A stretch of 64,000 nt of DNA from Sesamum alatum (taxonomy: Eukaryota > Streptophyta > Magnoliopsida > Lamiales > Pedaliaceae), in NCBI GenBank assembly GCA_034509735.1, contig JACGWO010000006.1, positions 36,449,141-36,513,140 on the forward strand, written 5' to 3'. Below are positions 26,577 through 39,998 of the stretch, piece after piece. The first letter of the stretch is position 1. Every line of letters begins with the position of its first letter. The notes below the pieces were generated by a model. The model was not told the origin of the DNA, did not search any database, and saw nothing but the letters and a program-made list of their open reading frames with translations. The position numbers were made by a program, and so were the translations under genes.

Positions 26577-27889
26577 ATAAAAGCCCGGTAAAAGTTTTGG
26601 TGATTAGGTCAGTATAGTTCCTGCTTTAAACCTAGTTTTGAAGCTTATTCTTAATGCTGTTGTTCTCCTTCATTTGTTATTAACACATTTTACTTACTTC
26701 GTGGTATTTGTGCATGTGAAACAGTTGATTAATGAGTCCATTTTAATAATACGTTGAACGAGTATAAATAGTACTTACGCCCTTCATTATAGTTTAATTA
26801 GAGGGCTGTTCCTTGATAACATAGATTAAAGTTCTGCAAGAAAAACACATTGTTCTTGATGGTGGGAGTCTCATCCTTCATTTTTCTTGGATATGGTTGA
26901 TATTTGTGTTTAAAACCGCAACTTCTTGATATAAAACATCTGAATTCTGTGAGGATCAAAACAAAAACAATGGGACAGGTCAAATTTTGATGCCTTCCAA
27001 GTTCTACGGCCAGTCCTGAGCTGCATCCATACTGCCTAATTGTAACCTAGGTATCTTGGTCTAGATTGGATGCCACCCGATTTTAATCTCTTATATTAGT
27101 GAGAAAAAAACCCAGAAATATGAACACTTGCATGAAACTTGAGTTGTTTATTTGATAGAAATATACATTGACTTCGCATGGTGGGGGGAGGGGTATGTGG
27201 CTGGCATGCTTAGTATGGAATATGGATGTTTAAAGTTTACATGAGCTGAAAATGCGCGACAGGGTTGAACCCGGGTCTTCTATTCCATCTTCTACTCCAT
27301 ATTCTTTTGAACAATTATACGGATGATGTAAGTTTTGTACACGGGCGGACAGAAGGAAGAGAAGACGTTTCATGATATTTCACAATCTGGTGGCGGCGTG
27401 AAGTTTTACACAACAATCAACAACAAAGGAAGCACAACAAACAACAATATCAAGTTGTTCTGCAAATTCTTAAGGAACTATTTATATCTCTATCCTTGAT
27501 TTTAGGTCACACATTGAGTTAGGGCAAGAAAGTACAAGTCAAACTTGCAAGAGTTGCAATTGATAAAATCATTTGGGAATGCCCAGATCATACAATTCCT
27601 TGCTTATATCTGCAAATTTGTGTATATTATTACCAACTAAAGCAATAAATACAGACAATATAGCTCCATAGTTTACTACAATATTTAATATGTAAATGTC
27701 TGTAGCAATGATTGATAAGTCATGAATCTTTTGTTTGGACAAATAAAATGTGCAAATGCTTGCTACCACGTTTGATCATTGTACTGAGATTCCCCTTATA
27801 TTTCTTGATTTCTTGCCAGTGGTTAAGGCTGCCTCATCACATATGATTATTAATTGAAATTGTACCTGCTCCATAATTGGACATTTTGT
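26577..27889. other. Intergenic region after guanylate kinase
   Basis: Contains the presumed 3' UTR, then unrecognised sequence. A GGGTTGAACCCGGGTC motif at about 27261 is reminiscent of a tRNA T-arm but has no partner arms. No gene is supported. Confidence 0.45.
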
Positions 27890-27898
27890 TAAAAAATT

Positions 27899-28323
27899 GG
27901 GTAAATTACATCTACCTCCCTTGAGGTTTGGCATAATTACAAATACCCCCTCATTGTTTGAAAAATTACAAATACCCCCTAAAGTTTGTAATTTTTAACC
28001 AAAGGCTTGAAATTGACCATTTTTCCCTTAAATTGTTTATTAGGATTGTAGAAAAATTACCCGAGGGAAATTGCGTTATTCCTCCTCTGTGTAAAAAACT
28101 TAAGAAACCTCTCCCAACACGTTGTAGTTCAAATTTTTTTAAGAAATAAATAAAAAATAATTTAGTGCATAAGGGCATTTTGGTCAGTTTACCCAAAAAA
28201 ATAGATGGAAATGAGTTATTTGTTAGATGGTTACAAACTTTAGGGGGTATTTGCAATTTTTCAAACAACGAGGGGGTATTTGTAATTATGTCAAACCTCA
28301 GGGGAGGTAGATGTAATTTATCC
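27899..28323. mobile_element. Mutator-type MITE, 425 bp, with perfect 9-bp target duplication
   Basis: About 95 bp at each end are inverted copies with only a few mismatches. The left begins GGGTAAATTACATCTACCTC and the right, reverse-complemented, GGATAAATTACATCTACCTC. Both continue through TGAGGTTTG, ATAATTACAAATACCCCC and TTTGAAAAATT blocks. A perfect 9-bp duplication TAAAAAATT flanks it (27890-27898 and 28324-28332). Long terminal repeats plus a 9-bp duplication are diagnostic of Mutator-like elements. High arm identity indicates a fairly recent insertion. No transposase. Confidence 0.9.
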
Positions 28324-28332
28324 TAAAAAATT

Positions 28333-30203
28333 AAAAAAATACTTGATCTTATTTGACCTTTTTCTTTCCTTAATTCAAGAAAATTTAAAATTCAGCACTA
28401 TAAAGCGCTTTTGTTTTTCGGGATGATATGGATTTGAATGAAGGATTTAGAGAAATGATTTCAAATCATTCCATTTGAAAAGAATTTGAAATTCATTCAT
28501 ATTCATCAAAATATAGTTCAAAATTAGAATGGAAGAATTTGAAATCCTTTAAATTTGAAATTATCTAAACAAATTCAAAGAATTTGTTATTAATGATTTA
28601 ACATCCTTCCATCCAAATGAAAACTTAAAATATTTTATAACATATTGGAGGGTTTATAAATTATAAAATTTTTGGTAATTTTTTTAATAGAAGAGCTTAT
28701 AATAAGATTTGAAAAATAAGACACTGAAAGCTCATTTGGGAAAAACATATGAAGTTTCTGGTTTATTTTTAAATATTAACATCGAATGAGTTTCACAATT
28801 TTATTTTATTCAAACATTTAAAGAATTTATTTCTAAAATTAAATTATTGTCTTATAAATATAAAAAGTATCTTATAAGACATAAAAATTATAATAATTTT
28901 GAAAATAAAATTAGCCAAACAGCGTATGAATTGCTGACAGCCCTATAACATAAGCTTATACACAACCTAAAAATGAGGTCATACAACAGCAGAAATTAAT
29001 TTCTTATACTCAAAGCAACAATTCTGAGAAAATAAGGAGCCTTTAACTTGACACAAAAATTAGCCAATTGTCCAAATTGCACATTATTAACAACTTCCCT
29101 ATACCTAATCATACTCATCCATAAATCACATAATTAGTCAATCACTTATGTACTGCCTAATCCAAGATTATTACAATTTTATTAATTAATAATCCCTCGA
29201 GCAGTCACAACTTAGTTGGTGAAAAAATATTCATTCTAACAAATTATTAATGATTATCGTCAATAAGTGATTGAGTTAAAAAAAAAGCACAACTTGTATA
29301 TGAAAAAAAAAATGTTCACACACAGAAACAACTTGTTAATTACGTTTTACGTCTTATTGCATAATAATCGATCACTTTTGTTATATTATATACCACTAGC
29401 ATAATAAGTGTATTATACTCTCGTGTAATTAATTTTTTTTTTTTTTGCAATTTCCATTTGGGCACGAGTGATTAAACATTCATGGTGTCACTAATTGAAA
29501 GTCAAATTATTCAAAAATTATGTCAAATTTGCTCTTGCTTGATGATTAACCCTCTTTGATAACACAACATACCTCATACTTGTGACAAAAATTTAGAGAA
29601 TCGACAAAAAAGAAAAAGTTGAGATATATTCATGTAATAAGTATCTTAGGATAAAATTTTGAATTTTCATAATCTCATTAGCCACTGGATTACAATACTA
29701 AATTGACGACATTAATGATACAAAATTGATTACATAAATAGATTATTCAAACGAGGCCTTTTTTTAAATAAAGAAAAAGGAAGTAATAAATAAAGGAGTG
29801 TGGGGGAAAAAGAAGAAAAGCTTTATTGCCTTTTTGTTATGGGAAAAAAGAGGCTTTTCAAATATTTTTGAGTAATCCTCCAAGAAACATGGTACTATTT
29901 ATTGTGGGAAATGGGAGGGCTTCGTCTTCATATGATTATTGACGCGTTTTTGTATTTATTTTTCTACATGTATATATATACTAGTAAAATACACGCGCGA
30001 GGTAAAGAGGCTGCAGCCTAACAAGACATGTTAGAACGATGAAACGAACAACAAAAGGAAAACAAAAACAGCAAAGAAAACTAACTTGGCAAGAAACACA
30101 AACAAAAAAAGACGCAACTTAACAGTTTTCTTTCCTCATTTTTTCCACATCCTAAAACGTGCCCCCTAAGCTCAATTTTCTTCCTGTTTATATTTCATAT
30201 ACG
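28333..30203. other. AT-rich intergenic region upstream of the ARM-repeat gene
   Basis: About 1.9 kb without a recognisable gene. Scattered AT-rich palindromes occur (for example around 28440-28600), and one isolated box A-like segment (ACTTAGTTGGTG) near 29211. The last 200 bp form the promoter of the downstream gene. Confidence 0.4.
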
Positions 30204-30210
30204 TATAAAT
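30204..30210 (+). promoter_or_regulatory. Candidate TATA box of the ARM-repeat gene
   Basis: TATAAAT lies 131 bp before the ATG at 30341. It is followed by a CT- and CA-rich stretch typical of a plant leader. The start site is inferred, not seen. Confidence 0.4.
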
Positions 30211-30340
30211 ATACCTCCCAACAATTCCCTCATCCATCCAAGAATTTCTCTATCTTTGAATTCCTTGATTCGATCAAGAATTCTTTCTTCGTTCATGCTA
30301 ATTTTCAAGCCAAGATTTCAATATTTTGGCCAAGAACAGA

Positions 30341-32947
30341 ATGGATCACAAGGCATCTCCAATGGAGAGTGAAGGGAGTGTTCATCTGCAGATATCCGAG
30401 CTCAACGGTAAGCTCAGCGATGCCGGGAGCATCAGCCCGACAATATTCGAGCCCCGGATAAGCAGCATCGATGCGAAAACGAGCAGTGCCACGAATGCTG
30501 CAGGGGTGGTGATCAGGCCGTCGGTGAGAGCGCCGGAGAAAAAGCTGACACTTTTCGCGCTGCGTCTTGCTGTGCTGGAAAAAGCAGCATCTGGGATTGG
30601 AACTTTAGGATTCATCTGGGCTACGGTTGTTTTACTCGGTGGTTTTGCCATCACTCTTGATAGAACTGACTTCTGGTTCATTACTGTTATATTGTTAATT
30701 GAAGGGACTCGAATTTTCAGCAGAAGTCATGAGCTTGAGTGGCAGCATCAGGCCACATGGTCCATTACTAGTGTTGGGATCAATAGTTTTCGTGCTATAA
30801 AGTCGAGCTCGAACTTCATCATCAAGACGGTGAAGGCGGTTTGTAGGCCGGTAGTTCCCTCCAGAAGGGGGAGCAACCGGAGCAGGGAGATATCGGGGAC
30901 TAGAAACGAGGCGAGCGGGAAGAATTGGGACGGGCAGAGGATGCCTACTCGAACGTGGACGAGTTCTGAGGTTCCTCTTCTTCCCTATGCACAATGGGTG
31001 TTTATATCAAGAAATGTGAGCAAGCTTTTGTACTGGCTGCAACTAGCTTCTGCCACGGCCTGTGTGGTTCTTTCTATGATTAAGCTCGTGCTCCGAAACT
31101 ATGGGGAGATAGAAAAGGGAGATTCAGACAAGAGGAACAGGAAATCAGCTCTGATTATATTCTATTCCTTGGCCTTGGCTGAGGCACTGCTGTTTCTCTT
31201 GGAGAAAGCCTACTGGGAATGGAAAGTCAGTGTTAGGAGGCTGCTGGATTCTGTGAACAAGGAGTGTGAATTGGGAGAGTCTGGTTTGATCTCAATCAGG
31301 AGGTTTTTCTATGATGCCTACTCGAAATGTGTCAATGGGAGCATCTTTGATGGCTTGAAAATGGACATGGTTTCATTTGCAATGGAACTCCTGGATTCTA
31401 ACTCCCCTGATGAGCAGCTGATCGGAGCAAGAATCTTGAGGAAATTCTCCACGAGTCCGCGGTTTTCTGAAGATACTCTTCAGAAGATTGGGATCAATTT
31501 ATCTGTGATGGAAAGATTGGTGGAGATGTTGAACTGGAAAGACTCTGAAGAAGAAGAGATCAGGTATTCAGCGGCCGAAATCTTGTCGAAACTAGCTGGT
31601 AAAAGGCAGAACTCGCTAAGGATTGCTGGGATACCGGGCGCCCTGGAATCGATATCGTCCTTGCTGCATGCCAGCCGGAGCCACAGTGGAGCATGCGATG
31701 AGATATCTGAGAAGAGAATTATCTTTGATAATGAAAACTATGGCTCCTGGTCTTTCAATCATCTGGGACTTCAAATTTTGAAGAAACTTGCTCGTGACCA
31801 CGATATGTGTGGAAAAATCGGCCATACAAGAGGGCTCTTGCCAAAAATTATAGACTTTATACATGCAGAAGAGAGGCTGCTGAGGCATCCAACGGCTACA
31901 CCGTCTCAGATTTTGACAGTGAAACGATCTCTGCAGGTTCTGAAGATGCTGGCCAGTACCTCTGGTGATGCAGGAAAGCAACTCAGGAAAGAGATTTCAG
32001 AGATAGTTTTTACAATTAGCTATATCCGGGATATATTAAGACATGGAGAAAAGCAACCGGAGCTGCAAATACTGGGAATAGAAATATTGACAAGCCTGGC
32101 AATAGAAGAGGATGCAACGGAGAGGATTGGGGGCACAGGAGGAGTTATTAAAGTGTTGTTTGATATTTTCTTGAATGATGGGATACCGGAAGACCAGAGT
32201 CATGTCAGAAAAGCCGCTGGACAAGCACTAGCTATGCTGGCGCTGGAAAGTAAGAATACGTGCCAACGGATTCTGAAGTTAAGGCTAAATGAGAATCTGA
32301 TAAGAGCTTTGGAAGTTCCTTTGCTCCGCGTAAATGCAGCTAGAATTTTGAGGAACTTGTGTGCTTTCAGTGGAGACGACTGTTTTCAGCGACTAAAGGG
32401 ACTAACTGCTGCAGCTCCTACTGTAAGTAAATACCACAATTTTTATGGCTTGTAATAAAAATGGCATAGTTCATACAGTTGCTCAATAACAATTCCTTTC
32501 TTGCAGATCCTTGAAGTTATTATGAAAGAAGAGAACAAACTGCAGGAGGTAATGATTGGAGCAGCATCATGCATATTCAAGTTTATGAGTTCCCAAGATT
32601 CAGGAACCATGTTCAGGAAAGCTGGAGTTAGAGAATTCGACCTGGCTCATCGTCTTTACCTGATTCTGAAGAAATATCAGTATCCATCAATAAAAGTTCC
32701 AAGCATAAGAAGGTATGCCATCGAGCTGGCCGTTTGGATGATGAGAGAAAATAACACGAATGTACGAACTTTTCAGACTCTGGGACTCGAGAAGGAGCTC
32801 GAGTCTGTTACGGAGACAACGTCGGAGCTGGAGAGTTTTAATATTTTCTCAGGAACGGTTGGCCTTTGTCGGCACAGAGTAGAAATGCACACACTTGTTG
32901 AAACGGCAATGAAATTGCTGGAAGAAGATACATGTGTTCCCATGTAA
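30341..32947 (+). CDS. Membrane-anchored armadillo-repeat protein of unknown function, 840 aa
   Basis: Two exons, 30341-32422 and 32507-32947 (2523 nt), with a GT-AG intron of 84 bp. The ATG at 30341 (MDHKASPMES) is the first in frame. A polar N-terminus of about 70 residues is followed by two hydrophobic segments (GFIWATVVLLGGFAITL; FWFITVILLI). Two more lie near LLYWLQLASATACVVLSM and SALIIFYSLALAEALLFLL. The C-terminal 500 residues are helical repeats with armadillo character, for example IRYSAAEILSKLAG, LQILGIEILTSLAIE and VRKAAGQALAMLAL. It belongs to a conserved plant family without an assigned role. The layout suggests a protein-binding scaffold at a membrane. It faces the alpha/beta hydrolase gene tail-to-tail. 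Confidence 0.85.
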
Positions 32948-33442
32948 GCAAGGGAGATAATCTTCCAGATGCAGAAGCAAGAAAGTTAAAACAGATTGTT
33001 TGATATTTAAATTCTGAAGCATATATAGAGCAGCCCTATTCTTTTGTTCTACTTTTGCTTGATATATCGAATACTTGATGTACATCTCAAAGCTGAATCA
33101 AATATTTAAGTTTTTTATCTCTTGATAATCTCAAATTCAGACAGCATTCTTCTGTAGAAGCCATTGCAAATAACAATTCAGACAACACCAGATTGTCACA
33201 AACTGGTGCATCATATACACCTATTAATAAGTAGTAGGATTTACAGCCAAATGTTCATAGGTAGAAGACTTACACATTGTTGAGATTAATTATTATTGAA
33301 TACATTATCTTCATCCTGTACATAGAAACTAGGAAAGAACAATTACTGGAGTTAAATCAGAAAGTGGAACTTGTATGCAATACAATTTTCCTGTTCAAAA
33401 AATAATACACTTCCACTATGTGCATTTTTCCATCATAGAAAA

Positions 33443-36400
33443 TCATCTGTTTCGGAAGAAGAGTTCCCAGCGACGTAACCACCCGTCTATGACATTGGAT
33501 GTCGAGTTTTTCTCAACTTTTACAGTAACCGTAGTAGTATCCACCATGTCAACCTCAGATGACGGCCTTGGAGTGGCTGATGATGTATCTTTATGAGATG
33601 TCAGCCTACTTGTTTCTTCTTGCATGGGACATGGAGCAGCTGCATCGCTCCTTGGGTTCTTTAATACAGTTAAGCTGTCCTTTGAACGGTTCGTTGTGTC
33701 AATATCAGGTAAGCTGTGGTTACATGTTGATGAATAAATATGAGAACAAGTTTCCTGAGTTTCTGCTCCTGAAGATGGAGAACGTTTCGGAGGAGATTCT
33801 GATAATACTTTGTCCGGGTTCAGAAGTGGCGTATGGGATGCCACGGCTGCTGAGGTGGAAACTGACTCAGTTTTTAAGGAGTCACACCGTACAGGAAAAG
33901 GATCCATTTTTTCGTTTGTTAGTGCTTGTTCTGGCTTAGGGAGGTCAGTGTCACCACTCGATGATGGTTTCTGGACACAAGTCTGTCTCACCTCCAAGTC
34001 CTTCAGTGACTCAATTACTGCCTCTGTGAACATCTGAAAAATTTAGCAACCAGAATATGAGCAAATAACGCTTAATTTACAGTCAGGAACAATGCAAATA
34101 TATGAGATTTCATCCGTAAAATGCTCCAAGAATTTACCCTTTCTTCTTCTTCCACATTGATCGGGAAACCTGCCAAGCTATTAAGAGGGTGCTCAACATA
34201 TTCGTCATCATCTCTTAATTCAGGTGCGCGAGAACCATGATCACTACCTTCGGAGAGTTCAAAACTGATTGTATTAGACGGTGATGAATATGAATCAGGC
34301 CCCCTACTTTCCACCTACAGAGTACAAACATATGATGTCAGTTTGTCAGTGGTACTATAGACTGGAAATTTAGCCAAAAAGTTTTATAGGTACCCGGGAA
34401 TCTGGTTGATTATCATTGGACGAAATATCTACAGGAACCTGAAAATAACAACATAACGATCTGTTGTCACTATCTAATGTGAAATAGAATCGATTTAGTT
34501 GATGCAAAAATAACCACATAATCATGTAACTTAGAGATCAGTTCCTCTGGAATGAGAGGAGAACTCAGTCAGAATTCATCTTACTGAGGTAAAGCAGTTA
34601 GTGAAGGCATTTTCAGCGGACCATTTTAATGTGGTAAAATGTTACAGGTTTTCATGTATAAAGGAAATAGAATGTCACCGGAATCAGAAACCATAGCTTA
34701 CCACTGTTGTACTCATAGGTCTCTTGGAGCGAAGTTGCTTAATGGTGTCCTCAGTGCTAGTAGCTGCTGAAAGCGTTTTTTCATGAGCAAGTATGCCTCT
34801 TCAAGAAACACAGAAACTAAAATTGAAAATCAGAGAAAGAAGAGAAAAAAAATAATATTAAACACACACCACCAGGTGAATCCAATAATTCATCCGTGAA
34901 CTCCTCATCGTGGACCGTGCTCCACCTACCCTGACGATTGTACAATCAATGACAAAAGTTTTATGGACGTCAGATACGTAGCCACCAACACTTAGTCAAA
35001 ACCGATAACTCTATACCAAACAAGTAAATTACCTTGCTAAAATCATCAGTTGTCAAGTCAAAATATGAACCCACTATGTCATCATCTGGAGGTTGTAATA
35101 CATTGTTGAAGAAAATACTCACAGAATCAAAATAAAATTGAGGGCGGGGAGAGTTGTGATCACCCTCAAATTTGATAATATTTTTGTCACCCTGCTGAAT
35201 CAAAGGCCAATAACTATAAGGTGAAACGCAGGAAATAGAAAAGAAGGTGCCAAAAACTGATTCAAAATTGCAGATACACAATGCATCTTAGATATATACC
35301 CAGTTTCTGATAACGCAAAAGTGATGGTCCGCATTTGAATTCTTCCTTTAAAAGTTACTCCAAATTTCAAGTGAAAAGATATAAGAAGCAAGCGAAGTTG
35401 CTCAATTTTATTTCCAAAGAGCCGATCTACTAAGAAAAGGTCAACAAGATTTCTGAAGATACAATTTTTCCATCACGGGGGATATATATATGTGAGAGTT
35501 TCTCCTACTAACAATCTTGGTGAAACTAAAAATGCATTGTGAAAATACTAAATATTTCTTTAAGGTAAAATGTAGATAAGCACACTGAAAACAAAGATAT
35601 CTGATAACCAAAGTAGGAGCAGAATCGAAAAAGATTTGACAACGAAAAAGAATTACCACATAAGCATCAAAAATATTATCAGAATGATGGGGTTGTATGA
35701 AATCATCGTCAATCGCATGACCAAAAAGAACCGGAACGAAGCAAGATTTTGCAACCTGAAAATATGACAAAATTCCATCTTGGTTAATTACAACAGAAGT
35801 AGTTACTATGATAGTTTGCAAGTGAATGTCCGGTTTTGCCTTTTTGTTTGAACATTAAGTTGATTATTTTATTTTTTCTAAACACAGCCTTGGTTGGAAC
35901 TACCATAATCTAGGTTCATATATCATATACAAAAGTTAGTGAAAATTTCTGAACAAATTCTTTAAAGCATAGTCTCACGGAGTCAATGAGAACACTTTCT
36001 TTTAATGAAGACAACACATATCATAAGTGAAAAGAAGAAGAATGATTGGCAATATGTCACAAGACATGCTCGTGATTTAAGATGACTGTTGAGGTGGAGA
36101 TACCTTGATTGTATTTAATTCCAGTATGTCAAATTTTGCCTTTTTCTGAATTGCTCTTCGCATATATTGGATTGCAAACTTAACCTAAAAAATAAGAAAA
36201 AAAAATGTTAGACAAACAGCAAGCCGAAGAAGCAGCCACAGAAGGCTAAAGAATCAAATAGACGTCATATGGCCTTCACATGAATTGACATGGGTCTAGT
36301 GCCCATACTGGGGCAAACTAGCATAATAAATTGGTTAGCTTACAGTGAATTTAGGAAGCGGAACTTTGTAACTATCAACCAGTTCCATCATCAAGTCAAC

Positions 36401-39400
36401 CAAATCAGAAAATGGGCTATCCAGAACCATTCCTGCGATGGAAGGATCCTCAGCTCCATACATCATGCTGAAATAAGCAGAAAGTCATGTCACGTTTTGA
36501 CAGGATCCTTAACTGATAGAGGATATCTGGAAACTTGAGCCAAAATGATCCATAATATTCACGCCTAATACATGTCACATGAATACAAAACATTATACAC
36601 CTAACAGCCAGACAAGCTATCTCTTTCTTACCGTACTCCTAAGGGAGCACATAAGGAGAACATCTGTAAGGAGCCATTTGCACATACAAAAACCTAGTCC
36701 TGAGGAAGCGTATCGATAAAAACAGCATAGCTTACTCTTACCTGGGAACTGAATCCTCGTCAATGGCCTATTAAAGTACATATATCTAAGAAACTTTTCT
36801 CTTCAGAGTTCACTTCTAACGGATCTAGAAGCCATTGGAGGATTATGAAGAATGTAAGCATAGAAATAAAAAATATGGCACTCATCGGTGCAACATATTT
36901 AAGCAACAGAAGGAGATGAGCTTACTAACCTAGTAACGGCACCCATGGAGCGGCCCCACAAACCAATTAAAGAAACATTCCCATCTGCCCTTAGATAATC
37001 AACCACAGCTTTTAGATCATCCTTCTGCAGGATAAAGACCAAACTTTTCAGTAGCATATAGCAATATGGTCCGAAGAAATTAATATCTGCCATTAACACA
37101 TTGCTGGGGAACATTTTATCTGGCAAATAAAACCACAAACAAAATTTTTCCTCTTAAATCTCAGATGAGTTCAGCTGTCTTCCATGGGGACATAATGAGG
37201 TCAGCTAAGATGAGATGAAGATGGTAAATTAACAAGCCACTTACTTCATTCCAGCCGAGAGTCACATGCTCTCCTCCAGAGAGTCCAGAACCAGAAAAAT
37301 CAAGAGTGAAAACTGTGATGTTTGATGGCAACAATATAACAGCAGCTTCACTGGCATCTGTTCGGCAACCACTGAAAAAAGATCAAGGAGCTAATTAGTA
37401 AATAAAATTGGAAGAAATGAAAATTTAAACTTTATAGTCAAAAACACCTGCATAATACACAGAACAAAAGCCCTACTTTCTAACATTCAAGGAAAAGTGT
37501 GGAAGGCCATTTTCAAATAATTTGTTCGTTCCCTGGTCATTGTTTGGCAATGGGAATTACAACCCAAAACCCGATTCAAATAATATGACTGTGAAACATG
37601 CTACCAACTAAAAATAAATTTGTTAGATCGCTCTCAATTTTCATCAGATGCATATTTAAAATAGTAGAGCATGAATTTTCAACTCAAGCTCATGACAAGA
37701 AACAAATTCTTCACTCCTTTTTTTTTTTTTTTCTCTTTTACTTTTCTGTGTGTGTCTCTCCCTGTTTGGGAACACAGAAATTTACTTAGATGTAGGATTT
37801 CTCTTAGAGGTCTTCGATGTTGTATTCTTAAAGAGAAAACCTCAATCTGTGGAAATTCTCTTTCCTCTTTACAACCCCTCACCCCGTCAGATTCCCATAT
37901 CAAATTTCCTGAGAAGAAGGTTCAATAAAATTACCTTGGTTGTTAATGTTTGAGGGTTCTGAATGCATTGAACACAGAATGAGTCTTAGCTGAGTATAGT
38001 AAAACAAGGAAATGGCTCTTAATTAAATCGGAAGAGGAAGCAGAGCTGACACAGAATGTGGATGGGAGAAACAAGTCGGCAACCCACATGAGATGGAGAT
38101 ATTAGATTTCAGTTCAAAGCATCTCTGTTAAGTACACAAAATTTACCAGCTTGTTGAATGAGGACAATTTCGTCAGCCACTAGTTTGACCCACCCACACC
38201 CAAGAAGTTCAGATATCACTCAATTCATTAATTATCATGGCTCGGACAAATAGAAGAGGATTGATAAAATAACTTGCATGAATTGCACCAGAAGAGTTTT
38301 CCATTTAGCAAAATAACTAACCTATTTCCATGGCAATAGATCACACATGGCAGTTTTGTTCCTTCAGGACAGATAATAGGCATGTAATGGCTACATTGAA
38401 GAACATCCCCTCGACTATTTGTCACCTGCAGGATGAACAAAGCGATTAGTTTTTAAGAATAACCAATTATAGTAATTGTCCAAACAAAATACAACAATAA
38501 ATTCCCCCCTGCGTGTGTTTTTTTTCTGGCAAAAACTGACACAGAACTCCTTACAATAAGCTTTTATATGGAAGTCAGTTATTCAATTTGAAAGAGGGGT
38601 TTTGAGTAAGGTGTAATTAGTGCAAGTGTTTCTATTTAACGACTGCGTGTCCATGTCTAAAGAATCTGTAGCTAAGAAACAACATGACCTTCTCTTGTCC
38701 ACTTCACAAGGCCAAAATTCACAAGAAACGGACATGCAACAAAATGGAACAGGGTATGTTGCATAATGATTTACCAATACAGTCAGATCAACCCCTATTA
38801 GTTCAGCAGCAACTTAGAGATGGGCATTCTTTAGAACCTATCAATTAAGTTTACTCATAGAGAGGGAGAGAGAGGTACACATCAATATCAAGCACGTGTA
38901 GCCTCTTACCTCCAAATCTTTCCTGTGGTACCACTTGCCTTTCAGCATAAACTCTTCATCTAGTAGATCTTCTTTTGGATCATATTCAGCTCTGCATCCC
39001 AAAAAAAAAAAATGCCAGGTTGGTTGGTTTAGTCAAGTAGTCTAGTCACATAAGTTGCAAAACAGGACATTTAGGATTAGCCCTGTAAATGACATATATT
39101 ACCAGTTAAAACCAATAACTATCTCCGTCAAATATATATGTATTAGCATGCATATATTATCCATCAAACCAAACAGCACTTAACCATGTTGTACAAAACT
39201 ATAGCGCAGAAAGGTTTGCTGCGTTCCAGGATCTCTCCTAAACATTGGCAATTCCTTGTAAATCAGACATTCATCACATACATAAAAGAACCTTCTGAAT
39301 GCACCTTCAGACAAATCCTAGTAAAGGGGCGTTTCAAAATGCAGTGACTTGTTAATCTCATGAAACAACGTTTTAGTTCACCGGCTTAAATCGTTCTAAG

Positions 39401-39998
39401 GGTTGCTTGGTTTAGCCAATAGTAAAATCAACACTTGAATCTCAAATAATGAAAGATGAATCCAAATGAAGCACTTGAAATTATTTTAAAGGGTTCTTCA
39501 TTAGATAATAGCAAGATCAAGACTTGAACCTCACCTAAAGATATAATCAAAATCCCATATAGAAAGCCTAAAAAAAGCTCAAACAACTTAATAAGAAATC
39601 CTATTAATTAAGAAAAGAAAACTAGTGAAACACATTTTGCGCTCAAGCTTTCCGCATGAAAAGTATCTCAAACATCTACACATAAAAGCAGGAAATACAA
39701 ACAATAATAGGAAGAATCCAAATTTAGAGGACCGAAGAACAAAAATGTACCCAACAAGAATTCAGTGAATAAAGGACAAGCCCAGAACCCACCAAAATAT
39801 CCACCTCACGCTTTGAAAAAAAAGAAAAAAAATCAAACTTGAACATCTATACGCGCAGACGCACACATAAAAACATATATACAGGAACTGCATGCGCACG
39901 TAAGGGACAAAGAATTGAAATTAAAAAGACAGAAAAGATAAAAGATTTGATCTTTTTTACCTGGGTGGTCTTATAATGAAATTGATAAGCTGTTCCAT
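33443..39998 (-). CDS. Alpha/beta hydrolase superfamily protein with long C-terminal tail, 625 aa
   Basis: Fourteen exons on the minus strand: 39998-39961, 38991-38910, 38425-38322, 37371-37245, 37024-36930, 36467-36344, 36184-36104, 35755-35657, 35191-35033, 34930-34870, 34796-34702, 34438-34394, 34314-34138 and 34033-33443 (1878 nt, in frame throughout). The start MEQLINFIIRPP and the core IYCHGN, TVFTLDFSGSGLSGGEH are typical. The likely triad is Ser143 in GLWGRSMG, Asp in HAIDDDF (233-235) and His262 in FEGDHNSPRP. The hydrolase core ends near residue 300. The remaining half is polar, acidic and low-complexity (ELRDDDEYVEHP; VEEEER), with conserved STVHDEEFTDELL. The family is widespread in plants and its substrate is unknown. 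Confidence 0.92.

Noticed and set aside
27255..27275. tRNA-like GGGTTGAACCCGGGTC motif
   Set aside because: Only a T-arm-like palindrome is present; no acceptor, D or anticodon arm can be formed around it.
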